From positions 1,642,001-1,706,000 of the forward strand of contig NC_011761.1 of NCBI RefSeq assembly GCF_000021485.1: a stretch of DNA of 64,000 nucleotides, given 5' to 3'. This DNA is from Acidithiobacillus ferrooxidans ATCC 23270. GTDB lineage: Bacteria; Pseudomonadota; Gammaproteobacteria; Acidithiobacillales; Acidithiobacillaceae. Every line of letters begins with the position of its first letter. The stretch's first letter is position 1. Positions 63,592-64,000 of the stretch are shown piece after piece. The notes under the pieces are model-generated. The model saw only the letters and a program-made list of their open reading frames with translations. It searched no databases and was not told where the DNA came from. A program made the position numbers and the translations under genes.

Positions 63592-63619
63592 ATTATAGGA
63601 ATTTTTGCCAAGAAGGCAA
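63592..63619 (-). promoter_or_regulatory. Promoter of tRNA-Lys
   Basis: On the minus strand, TTGCCT (63614-63619) and a perfect -10 TATAAT (63592-63597) are separated by 16 bases. The -10 ends 10 bases before the tRNA 5' end, and a GC-rich discriminator (GGGGCGC), typical of stringently controlled stable RNA promoters, follows it. Confidence 0.8.
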
Positions 63620-63634
63620 GGGCGACACAGTGTT

Positions 63635-64000
63635 TTAGTGCGTCGCGCGCTGCCGAAGCCGTATCACCACCTCGACTTTCTCCACTTCTGTCTCCGGCGG
63701 CAGGTCAGGGAGTGTGCCGATTTGCAGGGAGGACGCCGGAATATCCACCAGATCTCCCGAATCTACATAGTAGAAATGATGGTGAGGAGACACGTTGGGG
63801 TCATAGAATACCTTACCCGGCTCCACAATCACTTCCCGCACCAGTGCATGTCCGGCGAAGAGGCCCAAGGTGTTGTAAACCGTCGCCTTGGATACTACGG
63901 GATAATCCGCATTGACGCGTTGCATGATCTCTTCGGCGGACAGGTGCGCGCAAGAGGAGAACAACGCGTAACCAATCTCCACACGCTGGCTTGTCGGATT
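63635..64000 (-). CDS. Fur-family regulator, Irr/PerR-like (N-terminus beyond right edge)
   Basis: 121 residues are visible. The reading frame stays open to the window edge with Fur-like NPTSQRVEIGYALFSS, so a GTG at 63982 is internal. The winged-helix recognition segment VVSKATVYNTLGLFAGHALV is followed by VEPGKVFYDPNVSPHHHFYY, whose HHH is the heme/metal site of Irr-type proteins. The CxxC zinc motifs of Fur are missing, and the C-terminus ends EVVIRLRQRATH. This fits an iron- or heme-responsive Irr-like regulator. It is transcribed toward tRNA-Lys. Confidence 0.85.
   Translation of the reverse strand, partial: NPTSQRVEIGYALFSSCAHLSAEEIMQRVNADYPVVSKATVYNTLGLFAGHALVREVIVEPGKVFYDPNVSPHHHFYYVDSGDLVDIPASSLQIGTLPDLPPETEVEKVEVVIRLRQRATH

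Overview
This 64 kb window is chromosomal DNA from a GC-rich gammaproteobacterium-like chemolithotroph. The gene content and order best fit the genus Acidithiobacillus (A. ferrooxidans group). That is an inference from ppc next to hfq, the HflKC-HisZ-PurA block, a Cus-type metal pump, PstSCA, a C4-type ribosomal protein L32 and an Irr-like Fur regulator. It is not the result of a database match. Most of the window is dense housekeeping DNA with genes overlapping by 4 to 14 bases.

Layout. 1-7.1 kb: partial ppc (-), then hfq-hflX-hflK-hflC-hisZ-purA. 7.1-9.5 kb: an antisense tRNA-Leu(CAG) between purA and rnr. 9.5-16.4 kb (minus strand): ppk2, a lipoamide-dehydrogenase-like flavoprotein, a short CinA-like protein, a complete IS110/IS1111-type insertion sequence, purN-purM and an Fe/Mn-type superoxide dismutase. 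16.5-28.7 kb (plus): pgsA-hda-yihY, then yceD-rpmF-plsX-fabH-fabD-fabG-acpP-fabF-pabC-mltG-tmk-holB-pilZ, a fatty-acid/envelope/replication superoperon in which mltG is cut by an in-frame TGA. 28.7-48.4 kb: tRNA-Ser, 4.5S RNA, dnaX-ybaB-recR, amtB, nnrD-bioA-CBS protein-tsaE-mutL-miaA, ndk-rlmN-pilF-rodZ-ispG-hisS-yfgM-bamB-der and a small membrane protein.

48.4-64 kb is the accessory-looking part. It holds a Pho box followed by pstS-pstC-pstA with no pstB, a DUF2249-hemerythrin protein (-), a Dsb-like CPFC lipoprotein, a TSUP exporter and tRNA-Leu(TAA). It continues with a minus-strand metal-efflux operon (Cys-rich small protein, cusC, cusB, cusA) behind a MerR-type 19-bp-spacer promoter. 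The end holds a PEBP-family protein, a Gly-rich DUF2202 protein, a large intergenic hairpin, a YfhL-like ferredoxin, tRNA-Lys(CTT) and a Fur/Irr-type regulator that runs off the right edge.

The most unusual signals are: the single in-frame TGA in otherwise intact mltG; the IS1111-type element with sub-terminal inverted repeats and a 250-base non-coding right end that may encode a guide (seek/bridge) RNA, including two 8-mers that repeat the insertion junctions; the MerR-type promoter that forces a new start for the Cys-rich protein ahead of the Cus pump; and the pst operon without its ATPase gene.
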